A stretch of 64,000 nt of DNA. Source: Pseudomonas violetae (GTDB lineage Bacteria; Pseudomonadota; Gammaproteobacteria; Pseudomonadales; Pseudomonadaceae). Location of the stretch: positions 372,001 through 436,000 of the forward strand of contig NZ_JAKNRW010000001.1 of NCBI RefSeq assembly GCF_023072615.1, read 5' to 3'. Under the pieces are notes generated by a model that was not told the origin of the DNA, did not search any database, and saw nothing but the letters and a program-made list of their open reading frames with translations. The position numbers were made by a program, and so were the translations under genes. Shown in pieces: positions 44,331 through 53,663 of the stretch; the first letter of the stretch is position 1; each line of letters begins with the position of its first letter.

Positions 44331-44557
44331 TGTCCTTGGGCGCCTACAAAACCAAGGGCGATTCACCGGGAGGAGTCGCCCCAAAAAATGGAAATTGTCC
44401 CTCGCGGCTAAGCTCTACTTCTGGGCACTACTGATTTCAGGGGGATTACCCACTCACCGCCGAGATAGCGATAGATGTGAGGACAAGTAGTGTTTTCCAC
44501 TAAACCCGCAAAGCGTTATCACAGCATGTGGTGACATACGCAGAAGAGGTGGATTTT

Positions 44558-45484
44558 TTATTTATCAGTGAATGCAGAAAAACTTTCTAGAAAAGCCCGC
44601 ATCATCGGCCCTACCGCTTCGCCACGTCGCACCATCAGTGATAGCTCCAGTTCATGACTAAACTGCTCCTCTGGAAGGGCTCGCATTTCATCGTTGTTGA
44701 CCCAGTTAGCTGAGTAGCGTCGCGGTAGATAGCCAATGTAACGTCCGGACATAATCAGAAATGCCAGGCCTTCAGAAAGGTGGGAGGAAGCGGTCGGTGC
44801 CGGCAACTGGTGAAACAATTTGCTCTTGATATCAGGCGAATAACAACCTTTGGCATAAGCAGTGCTTTGCAGATCATCAGCAGTGATTACTTCTTTTTTA
44901 AAAAGAGGGCTCTGACTGCCGCAGTAGAGGTCTATGGTCACCGGGAAACTCACCAGTGCACGTAGAGCTTGCTTAGTATCGGGAAACAATCCTATACCCA
45001 AGTGAAGGCTGCCACTTATCAGTTCTTCTTCAATCTCATCGGAGGATAGCACCTTGATGCTAATATGCACATCAGGATGTTGCTCGGAAAAGCGGTGGAT
45101 TACTTCCGGCACTCGGGTCTTGGGGGACATTGTGGAGTTATCCAGTATGCCTATTTGGAGTTCCCCCGCTAGTCGCCCTTTCAGAGTGGCAACATTAGCG
45201 TTAAATTGTTGCACTGCAGAAAATAGTTGCTGAGCCTCGCGATAGACCTCTCGACCGTTTTCGGTCAGGGAAAATCCACCCCGTCCACGGTTACATAATT
45301 TTAGTCCAAGTCGCGTTTCCAAATCCTGTATATAGGTGCTGATACTCGATAGTGCGATGTTCAACGGCTCTTGCGCCTGTGTAAGGCCTCCGCTCTCGAC
45401 GACCGCAATAAATACGCTTAGGAGTCGAATGTCCGTATTGCTGGCTTTGCTAATGGAGTAATCATGTTTGCTATGTAAAGGCAT
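44558..45484 (-). CDS. LysR-type transcriptional regulator
   Basis: The 308-residue protein has a LysR HTH at about residues 22-65: DIRLLSVFIAVVESGGLTQAQEPL, then SSISTYIQDLETRLGLKL. The C-terminal effector domain starts near residue 108 (GELQIGILDNS). LysR regulators typically control a divergent neighbour; here the nearest divergent unit is the amidohydrolase and BCCT pair, with IS debris between. The effector is unknown. Confidence 0.85.
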   Translation of the reverse strand: MPLHSKHDYSISKASNTDIRLLSVFIAVVESGGLTQAQEPLNIALSSISTYIQDLETRLGLKLCNRGRGGFSLTENGREVYREAQQLFSAVQQFNANVATLKGRLAGELQIGILDNSTMSPKTRVPEVIHRFSEQHPDVHISIKVLSSDEIEEELISGSLHLGIGLFPDTKQALRALVSFPVTIDLYCGSQSPLFKKEVITADDLQSTAYAKGCYSPDIKSKLFHQLPAPTASSHLSEGLAFLIMSGRYIGYLPRRYSANWVNNDEMRALPEEQFSHELELSLMVRRGEAVGPMMRAFLESFSAFTDK

Positions 45485-45567
45485 TTTTATAGCCTCGTCG
45501 TTTAAGTTTTTAACAGATATCCGGTGTGTGCCGTCGAGATTCTCAAAGTGATCGGTTTATTAATTTT

Positions 45568-46061
45568 CTAGTGCTCTAATTGTCGGAAGGAAAACGTTAC
45601 TAGTTTCCGCTGTTTTTGGTTGCGTCGCAATGGCCTCGTTGCCAATATTTTAGTTTCGTCTTTTGCTTCTAACAGACCGCTGGCTCCAGGCCTATTAATT
45701 AGGTTTAGCTGCGGCGAATAGGATGGCAGGACGAGTGGCTCAATTTTCCCTGAAGGCTGTTGAAATATTGCTTCACGAGATCCACCTATGAGGTAGGTGA
45801 CGGTCGACAAGGTGAAACAGGATCTGTGGCTCCGATAATCAATAGGTTGAAGAAATCCTGGGCATCACTGTGGTAGTCGAACCCTCATGCATAGTGAAAA
45901 TGAAGTTACTCTTTGGATTCAAGCATGAAATCATGCTGGGTGAGAAACGGTGCCTCGTCATATTGACTGCGGTCGCTTGGGTTCGGCATCCATCAGGTCC
46001 ACGCCGCGTATACTCTACTATTGTAAAAACCCATCTTAGCAGTGCCATTCGGCATCGGTAG
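45568..46061 (-). pseudogene. IS630-type transposase relic
   Basis: Minus-strand frames contain NPKSNFIFTMHEGSTTT near 45880-45930 and LVLPSYSPQLNLI near 45700-45740, the latter a hallmark of IS630 DDE transposases. Frames are broken by stops and shifts, so only debris remains. Confidence 0.55.
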
Positions 46062-46391
46062 CAATATTTTTGGCAATACCTGAACGACAGGCTGTGCACG
46101 AATTCCTTATCTTTATGGCAATTTTAGCTTGTGTTTTCGTGAGGCGGTTAAAGAGATTTTTCAATAGCTTAGGTTACTTCGGTGATTCCTAAAGTAATAT
46201 TCTGTAATTTGTGATTTTACCCAGTCTATGCCTTTCTTAATCTGCTAGCTCCGGGGTGACTAGGCATGCCTGTCTAAGAAGATGTAATCAATTCATGAGG
46301 GCTGGCTATTTACTAGAGTGTAAATATTCGTGCGGAAATTTAGTGCGAGAACGTATTTGGCTGGCATGATTGTCAATAAAGAGAGACTCAT
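46062..46391. other. AT-rich region before the amidohydrolase
   Basis: No gene is seen. It holds the presumed promoter of the amidohydrolase-BCCT unit and the right flank of the IS630 relic. Confidence 0.4.
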
Positions 46392-48038
46392 ATGGCAAAT
46401 TACGCATTTATTAATGGTCAGATTATCACCGTAGATATAGATGACCGTATTTGTGAGGCGGTTCTGGTAGAAGGACAGCATATTAAAGCTGTTGGCACTA
46501 CCGACGAAATAATGACGCTGGCCGACGACAGGTTTGTGGTGATCGACCTAAAGGGGCGGACTTTGATGCCCGGTTTTATCGACGCCCATAATCACCTTAC
46601 TCACCAGGGGGCTGCCTTTGCCACCGTCGATTTCGGTTACCCTGCCGTCTCTTCAATTGCTGCGTTACGCGACGCCGTTAGCCATGCCGTTGAAAATTGT
46701 GTGCCCGGTAAGTGGGTTCGCGGCTGGGGCATGAACTACGAGAAGTACGGCGATGGAAGAATTCCCACTCGCTGGGACTTAGATGATATCTCTCCCGATA
46801 ACCCGGTGTGCATCGTGCATGTCAGCGGTCATAACGTATTGGTAAACAGCGTCGCGCTGAGGCTTGCCGGTGTGGATGACAATACGCCAGACCCTGATGG
46901 TGGCATGTTTGTCCGCGATGATCAGGGGCGTATTACTGGGTATGCTTATGACAGCGCACAACAACTCGTGACTCCCACCAGTGTAAATGTCGGTCACCAC
47001 GGGCCGGATATCGGTTATGACCTGCCGCTGGAAGAGTTGGTGGGTGATATTGATCGTGCCTGCAAGGCTTATCTAAAAGTGGGTATTACTTCTGTGGTAG
47101 ACCCTCAGGTGACCACCAGAGAAATGCCCGGTTATATGGAGGCCCGCAAGCAGGGAAAACTCACAATCAAGACCACCTGCATGTATCTATCTAATCATCA
47201 AAATGCGATCAACGAACTGGGTATTACCGATCATATTGGGAATGACCTGCTGTCCATTGGACCGATGAAATATTATTGCGATGGCGCCCTAATAGGCGGA
47301 ACTGCATTGTTCTACGCCGAGGAACCGCAGGGAGATCATGGCTGCAAATGTAATAAGAGTGCTGGTCGTGGATACACCTACTGGCGGGATATTGATGCAT
47401 TTAAAGAAGCCCTGATCGATACCCACAGTCGTGGCATGCAATTCGGTGTCCACACCCAGGGAGATATGGCCATGGATATCGTGCTGGATGCCATCGAAGA
47501 AGCCCATCGCCGGTTTCCGCGCTCTGATACCCGTCATCGTATCGAACATTGTCACGGCCCCTCTCGGGAACAGGTCGCACGGATCAAGCGCCTCGGTGTG
47601 ATTCCAGTTACTCAGCCCGGACAGATCGAAGAGTCCGGTGACGATCTGGTCGAAATTTACGGCGAACGCCGTGCCAAACGTTTCTGTCCGCTACGTGACA
47701 TGCTAGACGAAGGTATACCAGCGGTAATCAGTACCGATGCATTCGTACAATCCTACAAACCATTCGATGCCATCAGCGCGGCGGTCAACCGACTGAGTTT
47801 AACTGGCTACGATATGGGTCAAGAGCAGCGCGTCAGCGTGCTGGAAGCGATCCGCGCCTATACCTGGAACGCCGCCTATTCCGTCTATCACGAAAATCGA
47901 AAAGGTTCTATCGAGGTTGGGAAACTGGCGGATCTGGTTATTATCGATGCGGATTTCCTATCTGTGCCCCTGGATGAAATTGCCAATCAGAAGGTGCTAA
48001 TGACTGTTTCCGATGGGGAGATCGTTTACCAGAAGTAG
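46392..48038 (+). CDS. Amidohydrolase (YtcJ-type, amidohydrolase family 3)
   Basis: The ATG at 46392 follows AGAGA. The 548-residue product has the metal-binding DAHNHL at residues 64-69, a later His in GVHTQGD near 353-359, RIEHCHG near 382-388, and a catalytic Asp in ISTDAF near 450. These belong to the amidohydrolase superfamily of metal-dependent hydrolases that cleave C-N bonds. No signal peptide, so it is cytosolic. Being followed by a BCCT transporter (55-base gap), it may hydrolyse an imported quaternary-amine or betaine-like compound; this is inference. Confidence 0.88.
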   Translation: MANYAFINGQIITVDIDDRICEAVLVEGQHIKAVGTTDEIMTLADDRFVVIDLKGRTLMPGFIDAHNHLTHQGAAFATVDFGYPAVSSIAALRDAVSHAVENCVPGKWVRGWGMNYEKYGDGRIPTRWDLDDISPDNPVCIVHVSGHNVLVNSVALRLAGVDDNTPDPDGGMFVRDDQGRITGYAYDSAQQLVTPTSVNVGHHGPDIGYDLPLEELVGDIDRACKAYLKVGITSVVDPQVTTREMPGYMEARKQGKLTIKTTCMYLSNHQNAINELGITDHIGNDLLSIGPMKYYCDGALIGGTALFYAEEPQGDHGCKCNKSAGRGYTYWRDIDAFKEALIDTHSRGMQFGVHTQGDMAMDIVLDAIEEAHRRFPRSDTRHRIEHCHGPSREQVARIKRLGVIPVTQPGQIEESGDDLVEIYGERRAKRFCPLRDMLDEGIPAVISTDAFVQSYKPFDAISAAVNRLSLTGYDMGQEQRVSVLEAIRAYTWNAAYSVYHENRKGSIEVGKLADLVIIDADFLSVPLDEIANQKVLMTVSDGEIVYQK

Positions 48039-48093
48039 TTATTCATTGGTCAATCAAAAAGCTCTTAAAATAAATACAAGTAGGAGATTTGTT

Positions 48094-49722
48094 ATGAATA
48101 ACTCAATGCAATCCCAAAGATATGGGTTTCTCGGGGACTACGACAAACCATTGTTTTGGTCCACAGCGATCATCACGTTGCTGATTGTGGCGCTGGGTGT
48201 GATCAGTCCAGAAACCCTGAAAACTTACGCCAGTGATGCACAGGGCTATCTGAGTAGCCAGTTTGGCTGGGCTTACGTTCTAGCCCTGGCAGTCTACGTG
48301 GGAGTCGGCCTGTGGATCGGCTTTAGTCGCTATGGCAACCTGAAACTGGGCAAGGCTCAGGATACGCCGGAGTTCTCCACCTTTACTTGGGTAGCCATGC
48401 TGTTCAGCTGCGGTATAGGTGTCGGCTTCTTGCTATGGGGCGTGGCCGAGCCGTTGTACCACTACATGCAGACACCCTATATGGCGAAACCTGCTACACC
48501 GGAAGCCATTCCAGTAGCGCTTCAGATCACGTACCTACACTGGGGTCTGCACACTTGGATGGGGTACTGCATTGTCGGCCTGAGCATCGCATTTCCAGCT
48601 TTCCGTTACGGAAAACCGATGAATATCGGCATTGCCCTCTATGGACTGTTGGGTGAGCGCACTGAAAATAGTATCTGGGCGCGTCTGCTGGACTTGGTAG
48701 GTGCGGTTGCCACGATCGGCGGTATCGCCACCGTGTTGGGCTTGGGCGTCATCTCCATCGACTATGGTGTCGGCCACATCTTCGGCATTGAGACCGGGAA
48801 TGTCGGCAAGATCATCATCATTGCCCTCCTGGCGGTGGCGTACACCCTGTCGGCAGTATCCGGCCTGAAGCGCGGGGTGGCCTTCCTGAGTACCCTGAAT
48901 GTTGTCGTCGTTATCGCCTTCTGTGTCTTTATCCTGGTGACGGGCGAAACCAATACCCTGATGCGCTATTTTGTCACCGGCATTGGCAATTACCTTGGTA
49001 ACTTATTGCCAATGACTTTCTGGGCCGATCCGCTGCAAAAGACGGATTGGATCAACTGGTGGACGATTTTCTACTGGCTGATTGTTATCTCTTGGTCCCC
49101 CTTTGTTGGTGGTTTTGTCGCACGAATTTCTCGTGGTCGTACCCTACGTGAATTCATTATATTTGCGGTCCTAGTTCCCACTGTCTGCTCCATGCTGTGG
49201 TTCTCGGTGATAGGCGGATCTGCCATCGGCATAGAAGCAGCGGGCGAAGTGAAGATCTTTGACGCGGTACAGGCCAACGTTGGTGCGGGTATCTACGTGT
49301 TGCTGGAAAGCTTCCCGATGAGTGGCTTCCTCAGCCTGGTGGTGTTCTGCAGTATGGTGATATTTCTCATAACCTCTGCCGACTCTGCCTGCTTCTTCGT
49401 CGCGATGCAGATGTCTAAAGGCGTCTATGAACCCACCCTTGGCATGAAAATGACCTGGGGACTATTTACCGGATTACTAGCCATCGTACTGTTGCTGAGC
49501 GGCGGGTTGAAAGCGGTGCAGACGGCTTCCATCGTGGCGGGGAGCCCCTTCGCCATCGGTATCGGCTTTATGGTTTGGTCACTGCTGCGTTCGTTGAAAT
49601 TTGAGTACGCTAAAGAACATTCGAAGGAAGTTAACGAAGTGATACATAAGGAGAGCCAGCCCGAAGATAAAACAGATGATTTCGTTGCCTTAGAGGGAAT
49701 TGCGTATAAAACAACGGAGTGA
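48094..49722 (+). CDS. BCCT-family transporter
   Basis: AGGAG precedes the ATG at 48094. The 542-residue protein has about twelve membrane segments and the BCCT landmarks: GCGIGVGFLLWGVAEPLYHY-like block near residues 106-126 and a Trp-rich segment (DWINWWTIFYWLIVISWSPFVGGFVARISRGRT-like, residues about 314-348). BCCT carriers import choline, glycine betaine, carnitine and similar. A charged C-terminal tail follows the last helix. It is paired with the amidohydrolase and ends at a good terminator. The exact substrate is unknown. Confidence 0.9.
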   Translation: MNNSMQSQRYGFLGDYDKPLFWSTAIITLLIVALGVISPETLKTYASDAQGYLSSQFGWAYVLALAVYVGVGLWIGFSRYGNLKLGKAQDTPEFSTFTWVAMLFSCGIGVGFLLWGVAEPLYHYMQTPYMAKPATPEAIPVALQITYLHWGLHTWMGYCIVGLSIAFPAFRYGKPMNIGIALYGLLGERTENSIWARLLDLVGAVATIGGIATVLGLGVISIDYGVGHIFGIETGNVGKIIIIALLAVAYTLSAVSGLKRGVAFLSTLNVVVVIAFCVFILVTGETNTLMRYFVTGIGNYLGNLLPMTFWADPLQKTDWINWWTIFYWLIVISWSPFVGGFVARISRGRTLREFIIFAVLVPTVCSMLWFSVIGGSAIGIEAAGEVKIFDAVQANVGAGIYVLLESFPMSGFLSLVVFCSMVIFLITSADSACFFVAMQMSKGVYEPTLGMKMTWGLFTGLLAIVLLLSGGLKAVQTASIVAGSPFAIGIGFMVWSLLRSLKFEYAKEHSKEVNEVIHKESQPEDKTDDFVALEGIAYKTTE

Positions 49723-49745
49723 TGACCTGCACTAACTCTGCAAAT

Positions 49746-49770
49746 AGGGACTGCTTATGCAGTCCCTTAC
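49746..49770 (+). terminator. Rho-independent terminator of the amidohydrolase-BCCT unit
   Basis: AGGGACTGC and GCAGTCCCT around TTAT, 23 bases past the stop. Confidence 0.85.
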
Positions 49771-49944
49771 TATATTTCCCTTCGGAGGCCAATGCGGTAC
49801 AGGAATGTTGCTTGATCGCATGAGCCTTAAAGTGCTCGCAAGCTATGTGCCGTAAGGTCTCTTGGGTAAGAAAAGACGCTAGATTCGTTGCCCGCTCCTG
49901 ACCGTCGGCAATGGGTCGCTTTCTGCCGGTCAAGGCGTACCCGT

Positions 49945-50014
49945 GCGCTGGTCAAATTCGATGCATGCGACTGGTCAAGTCGAGTGCAAAAGGATGGTCA
50001 AGTCCATGCAATTA
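49945..50014 (+). repeat. Three tandem CTGGTCAAGT units, IS21-end-like or iteron-like
   Basis: Three related units of 23-24 bases follow each other: CTGGTCAAATTCGATGCAT, CTGGTCAAGTCGAGTGCAAA and TGGTCAAGTCCATGCAATT. A second array of the same kind lies at 60296-60388 in the same orientation. A degenerate GGTCGCTTTCTGCCGGTC at 49914 precedes it. Confidence 0.7.
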
Positions 50015-50137
50015 CGCAGCTACGCTATTCCACAACTGCTGATAACAAATCAGCTGGGGCATTTTTCAATCGGCAGGATGGGTCAGTTTTCGGTCAGCGG
50101 CAACAGTCCTTTATCACCTATAAAAAGGATGCACTTG

Positions 50138-50515
50138 GATGAAGCTCGACAAACACCTGGTGCGCGAGATCCTGTTGCTGTCGAGGACAGCCAACAGGAT
50201 CCGTTGGGATGGACACCTCTCCATCTGAAGGGACGGGAGCCATTGGATGTCTCCTATCATGTGATGCTGCTGCACGAAGCAGGGTTTATCGTGGGAGAGG
50301 ATCTCAGTTCGGATGATGGTCTTGAGTGGCTTCCCAAGCGCCTGACCTACAAAGGCCACGAGTTTCTCGACACCGTCCGCGACGGTGAGGTCTGGCGGCG
50401 GACTAAAGCAGGGGCCGAAAAGGCTGGTGTAGCTGGCCTAGGCATTCTGCTTGAGCAAGAGAAGGCCTATGGCAAAGAAGTGCTTAAGGAGAAGCTAGGG
50501 ATTGAGCTGCCATGA
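50138..50515 (+). pseudogene. Frameshifted DUF2513-family gene
   Basis: The N-terminus reads MKLDKHLVREILL from ATG 50138. After losing one base near 50175 the frame continues as AVEDSQQDPLGWTPLHLKGR, then SYHVMLLHEAGFIVGE and RLTYKGHEFLDTVRDGEVW, the DUF2513 pattern. A single-base deletion explains the break; the downstream part is otherwise intact up to the stop at 50515. DUF2513 proteins occur next to mobile elements and have no known function. Confidence 0.7.
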
Positions 50516-50648
50516 CGGGCTAATGCAGTCGTCCTCGATCACGGCGCATGACCCGCAATCGGACACGCGATGGCATAGGATCTAAACGCACAAGCCTGGT
50601 TGGTTGGATGTTTGCCTGTCGAAAAGTGTTAACCGAAGGGCGGAGGTG

Positions 50649-51011
50649 CTACGAGCAACTGATACGCCACAACTCATCGAGTTTAGTCGTGTAGCTCTGG
50701 CTCATCAGCTCGCGGCGCATGGCCCACTCTGGACTTGATGGAACACTTGCCACCCTGAGCGTACCGCGACCCCAGCGATTGTTTATTTCATCGAGTACGG
50801 ACATAACATTTGTCGAGTCGGTTAGCTGGGTGCTTGCGAAAAGATCATCAGTGAATTCACCTGGCTGACATAGATTCAGCAGCATCACTTCGGCTTTGCT
50901 ATACCGGTAGCCTTGCCCGATACACCCGTTCAACGGCTTCGGTCGCTGCCTTGGTAAGCATCCGAACATCGTCGGTAGGGTAGGGAAGATCAACGATGAC
51001 ACTATTCGCAT
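50649..51011 (-). pseudogene. umuC: 3-prime remnant of umuC (DNA polymerase V subunit)
   Basis: The frame contains GYRYSKAEVMLLNLCQP, then DLFASTQLTD, SVLDEINNRWGRGTLRVAS and MRRELMSQSYTTKLDELWRI, the C-terminal region of UmuC/RulB. The start of this frame (before residue 34) is out of phase with the expected sequence, which reads PTDDVRMLTKAATEAVERV in another frame. Only about 110 codons survive. Plasmid rulAB operons are known sites of insertion in Pseudomonas, which fits the boundary here. Confidence 0.75.
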
Positions 51012-51191
51012 ACTGCCGCCGCCTTGTCATTTCTATACAAAGTACTTGCCCTACGCCATCCCAGGCTCAGCCGGGAGCCCGTACGGGACCGATCAAGCAT
51101 GACGCCCTGATGCGTTATACTGCGCAATACATAAATGATCGACCTGATTTTGGTAGCCTGCATCACTACAATTTATAAAAAGAGTAAGGCT

Positions 51192-52124
51192 ATGAATCTA
51201 AAGCAGATGGAAGTCTTCCGAGCGGTCATACTGACCGGCTCGGTTTCGCAGGCTGCCACCCAGCTGTTTCGTACCCAACCGGCGGTGAGCATGATGATCA
51301 ACTCGCTGGAGAAGGATATCGGCTTCGAGCTGTTTGAGCGGCGCAAGAAACGCCTCTACCCGACCCCAGAAGCACGCTACCTGTACACGGAGGTGGAGGC
51401 GATCTTTTCTCGTATCCAGGACTTGAGCCAGACCGTTCAGGATATTCAGAACAAGCAATACGGCTTCCTGCGGATCGGCTGCATGCCGGGGCCGTCGATT
51501 TTCTTCGTGCCCGATATCCTGGCGGACTTCTTGGAGGAACACCCGAAGGTCCAGGCCTCCCTGCAGACGCGTACGTCCGATGCGGTTATCGAGTGGGTTG
51601 CCTCCAACCAATACGACTTGGGCCTAGCGGAGATTTCCACGCACCAGTCGAAAACGGGGCGTAACCTGATGTTCGAACTGCCCTGCGTCTGCGCCCTGCC
51701 GGCGGAGCATCCGCTGGCGCAGCAGGAGGTTATCACCCCGGAGTTACTCGACTCGGCACCTATGATCACCCTCCATCCGGATCACATGGTTTTCCACGAC
51801 CTCATGAAGCTATTCGAGGCGAGCGGACATCGCATGAACGTGCGCCTGCAGTGCCGCTTCTTTCTCCCAGCGCTCAAGTTCGTCGAGCGGGGACTCGGGG
51901 TTTGCATCGTCGACGCAGTCTCGGCCAACAGCTACACCTCCTACGCACAACAGGGCAAAGTGGTGTTCCGACGTTTTGAGCCGTCGCTGTACCTGCGGGT
52001 CGGGATGGTGTTCCCGGCGGACATCCCTCCCTCCATGATCATCCTGGAGTTTGCCAATCTCCTGCGCGACAGGATTGAGAACGTCATCAAACAACCCGAA
52101 GTATTTCTGAACTGGGGCACCTAG
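51192..52124 (+). CDS. LysR-type regulator (NocR/OccR-like)
   Basis: The ATG at 51192 follows AGTAAGG. The 310-residue protein has an N-terminal HTH (MEVFRAVILTGSVSQAATQLFRTQPAVSMMINSLEKDIGFELFERRKKRLYPT-like, residues 6-55) close to the octopine/nopaline regulators and amino-acid-responsive LysRs. The effector domain begins near residue 92 (GFLRIGCMPG). It is the probable regulator of the D-amino-acid and tricarboxylate transport genes nearby. It converges on the RarD gene. Confidence 0.86.
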   Translation: MNLKQMEVFRAVILTGSVSQAATQLFRTQPAVSMMINSLEKDIGFELFERRKKRLYPTPEARYLYTEVEAIFSRIQDLSQTVQDIQNKQYGFLRIGCMPGPSIFFVPDILADFLEEHPKVQASLQTRTSDAVIEWVASNQYDLGLAEISTHQSKTGRNLMFELPCVCALPAEHPLAQQEVITPELLDSAPMITLHPDHMVFHDLMKLFEASGHRMNVRLQCRFFLPALKFVERGLGVCIVDAVSANSYTSYAQQGKVVFRRFEPSLYLRVGMVFPADIPPSMIILEFANLLRDRIENVIKQPEVFLNWGT

Positions 52125-52165
52125 GATTCGCACAGAGGAGTAGCCCGCAGGCATCTGCGGGACGC

Positions 52166-53113
52166 TCAGCTTCCGGTTCGCCTTGCTCCGCCCGCCGCAG
52201 GCTCAGGGGGGGGGCTGGCTGAGCGCCTGGTCTGCTTCACGCGGCGCAGTGCATCGATGGAGAAGGCGATGAAACCGATCCAGACCAGCATGAAGGTGGT
52301 CATGCGATTCATGTCGATCGCTTCACCGAACACGAAGACCGCCAGCAGGAAGTACAGCGTGGGCTCGATGTACTGCAGGACCGCGATGGTCGAGAGGTTC
52401 TGCAGGCGCGCCACGCCAACGGTGAACAACCCAAGGGGCAGCAATACGATCGGCGCGGTCAATCCCAGCAGGATATGTGTGCCGCCCTCTTTCGCTGCCC
52501 AGGCCGACTGCTCCGTCATGTACCCGTTCAAGTAGAACAGCGCAAACGGCACCATCAGTAGCGTCTCGGCTGACAAACCGTTGAGCGGGTCGATCCTCAC
52601 CTGTTTTTTGATCACCCCGTAACTGCCGAAAGCCACGGCGATCCCGATGGCCAGCCAGGGAAAACTATCCAGGCTGGTGCACGCATAGAGAAAACCTGAA
52701 GCGCAGAAGACCAGTGCGACCCACTGCAGCAGCGTGAGTCGCTCACGCAGATAAAGTACCCCGATCAGGATGCTAATCAGCGGGGTAAGGAAGTACGCCA
52801 GGCTAACCATCAGCACTTGACCGTTGATGGAGCCCCAGGTGTTGAGGTACCAGCTTGTGGAAATACAGGCTGTGGAAAGGAATAGCCAGAAGAACGTCCT
52901 TGGTTGTGTCAGCACCTTGAAAATACGCACCGGTGTGCCGCTCAGCAACAGCAATAAAACCATGAGCGGGACAGAAAAAAGTACCCGGATGGAGAAAATT
53001 TCCATCGCTTCGACATCTCTCAGGTGCTGGTAAAACAGCGGCGTCAGGCCCCAAATCACATAGGCCAGTGTGGTCAAGAAGAGGCCTCCCTTGAGCAGGT
53101 GAGATAGATTCAT
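52166..53113 (-). CDS. rarD: RarD/EamA-family drug/metabolite transporter
   Basis: The 315-residue membrane protein has ten membrane segments and opens with TTLAYVIWGLTPLFYQHL, the RarD signature. It ends with a Pro/Arg-rich tail. EamA transporters export or import small metabolites, including amino acids. It lies downstream of the ruined racemase and may share the RidA-DadA unit. A G-run at 52207 corresponds to the Pro-rich tail. Confidence 0.85.
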   Translation of the reverse strand: MNLSHLLKGGLFLTTLAYVIWGLTPLFYQHLRDVEAMEIFSIRVLFSVPLMVLLLLLSGTPVRIFKVLTQPRTFFWLFLSTACISTSWYLNTWGSINGQVLMVSLAYFLTPLISILIGVLYLRERLTLLQWVALVFCASGFLYACTSLDSFPWLAIGIAVAFGSYGVIKKQVRIDPLNGLSAETLLMVPFALFYLNGYMTEQSAWAAKEGGTHILLGLTAPIVLLPLGLFTVGVARLQNLSTIAVLQYIEPTLYFLLAVFVFGEAIDMNRMTTFMLVWIGFIAFSIDALRRVKQTRRSASPPPEPAAGGARRTGS

Positions 53114-53186
53114 GTGTCGATCCGGATGAGTAGTTTCAAATTATGGGTGTTCAGGCGACCTTCCGGTCGACCGCCGCATCCACCAT

Positions 53187-53649
53187 TCAGGCAAGGCTGC
53201 TGAGATAGAAGATGGGCAGACCGAATTTTTGCTGCAACTTCAGGGACAAAGTGCGAAAGGGCCGGTGCACTCCAGAGTGATTGCACCCGCCTGCGGATTC
53301 CAGCCAGCAGTCAGCCAGCAGTTCCTAGGGCACGGACCGCAGTTCGTCTTTGAACAGTGCTATATCCAGATCGTGGCATTCGCCTCGCAGGATCACCTCG
53401 GCGAACTGCTTCTGCGCTGCATGCTGGAAATTACACCGGCTCGTCAGCGATACCGACGTCGTTGAGACGGGTCGCGATCAGTGCGTCACTGAAGACGATG
53501 TACTGCGCCCGCCTAAGTAAATGGGAAACTAGCGGCATCTGGAACAGGCTGGAGAGGACTGTGGTCCAAGTGCGCGTGGAATCCCCAAGTAGCGCGCTAG
53601 AGAGTTCCCCCAAGGCCAACCTGTAGTAGTTGCAGCTATCTTTGAGCAT
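53187..53649 (-). pseudogene. Decayed Asp/Glu/hydantoin racemase-family gene
   Basis: From ATG 53649: MLKDSCNYY, then SSLFQMPLVSHLLRRAQYIVFSDALIATRLNDVGI, corresponding to the central part of Asp/Glu racemases, where CGF or similar precedes. After an internal stop the next frames give KQFAEVILRGECHDLDIALFKDELRSV and finally GCNHSGVHRPFRTLSLKLQQKFGLPIFYLSSL, the family C-terminus (normally GAIVLECTNLPP and GLPVFD). Several stops and shifts show it is dead. It follows the dehydrogenase by 14 bases and once completed a racemase-dehydrogenase-RidA set. Confidence 0.6.
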
Positions 53650-53663
53650 TATATGTCCGTCCC

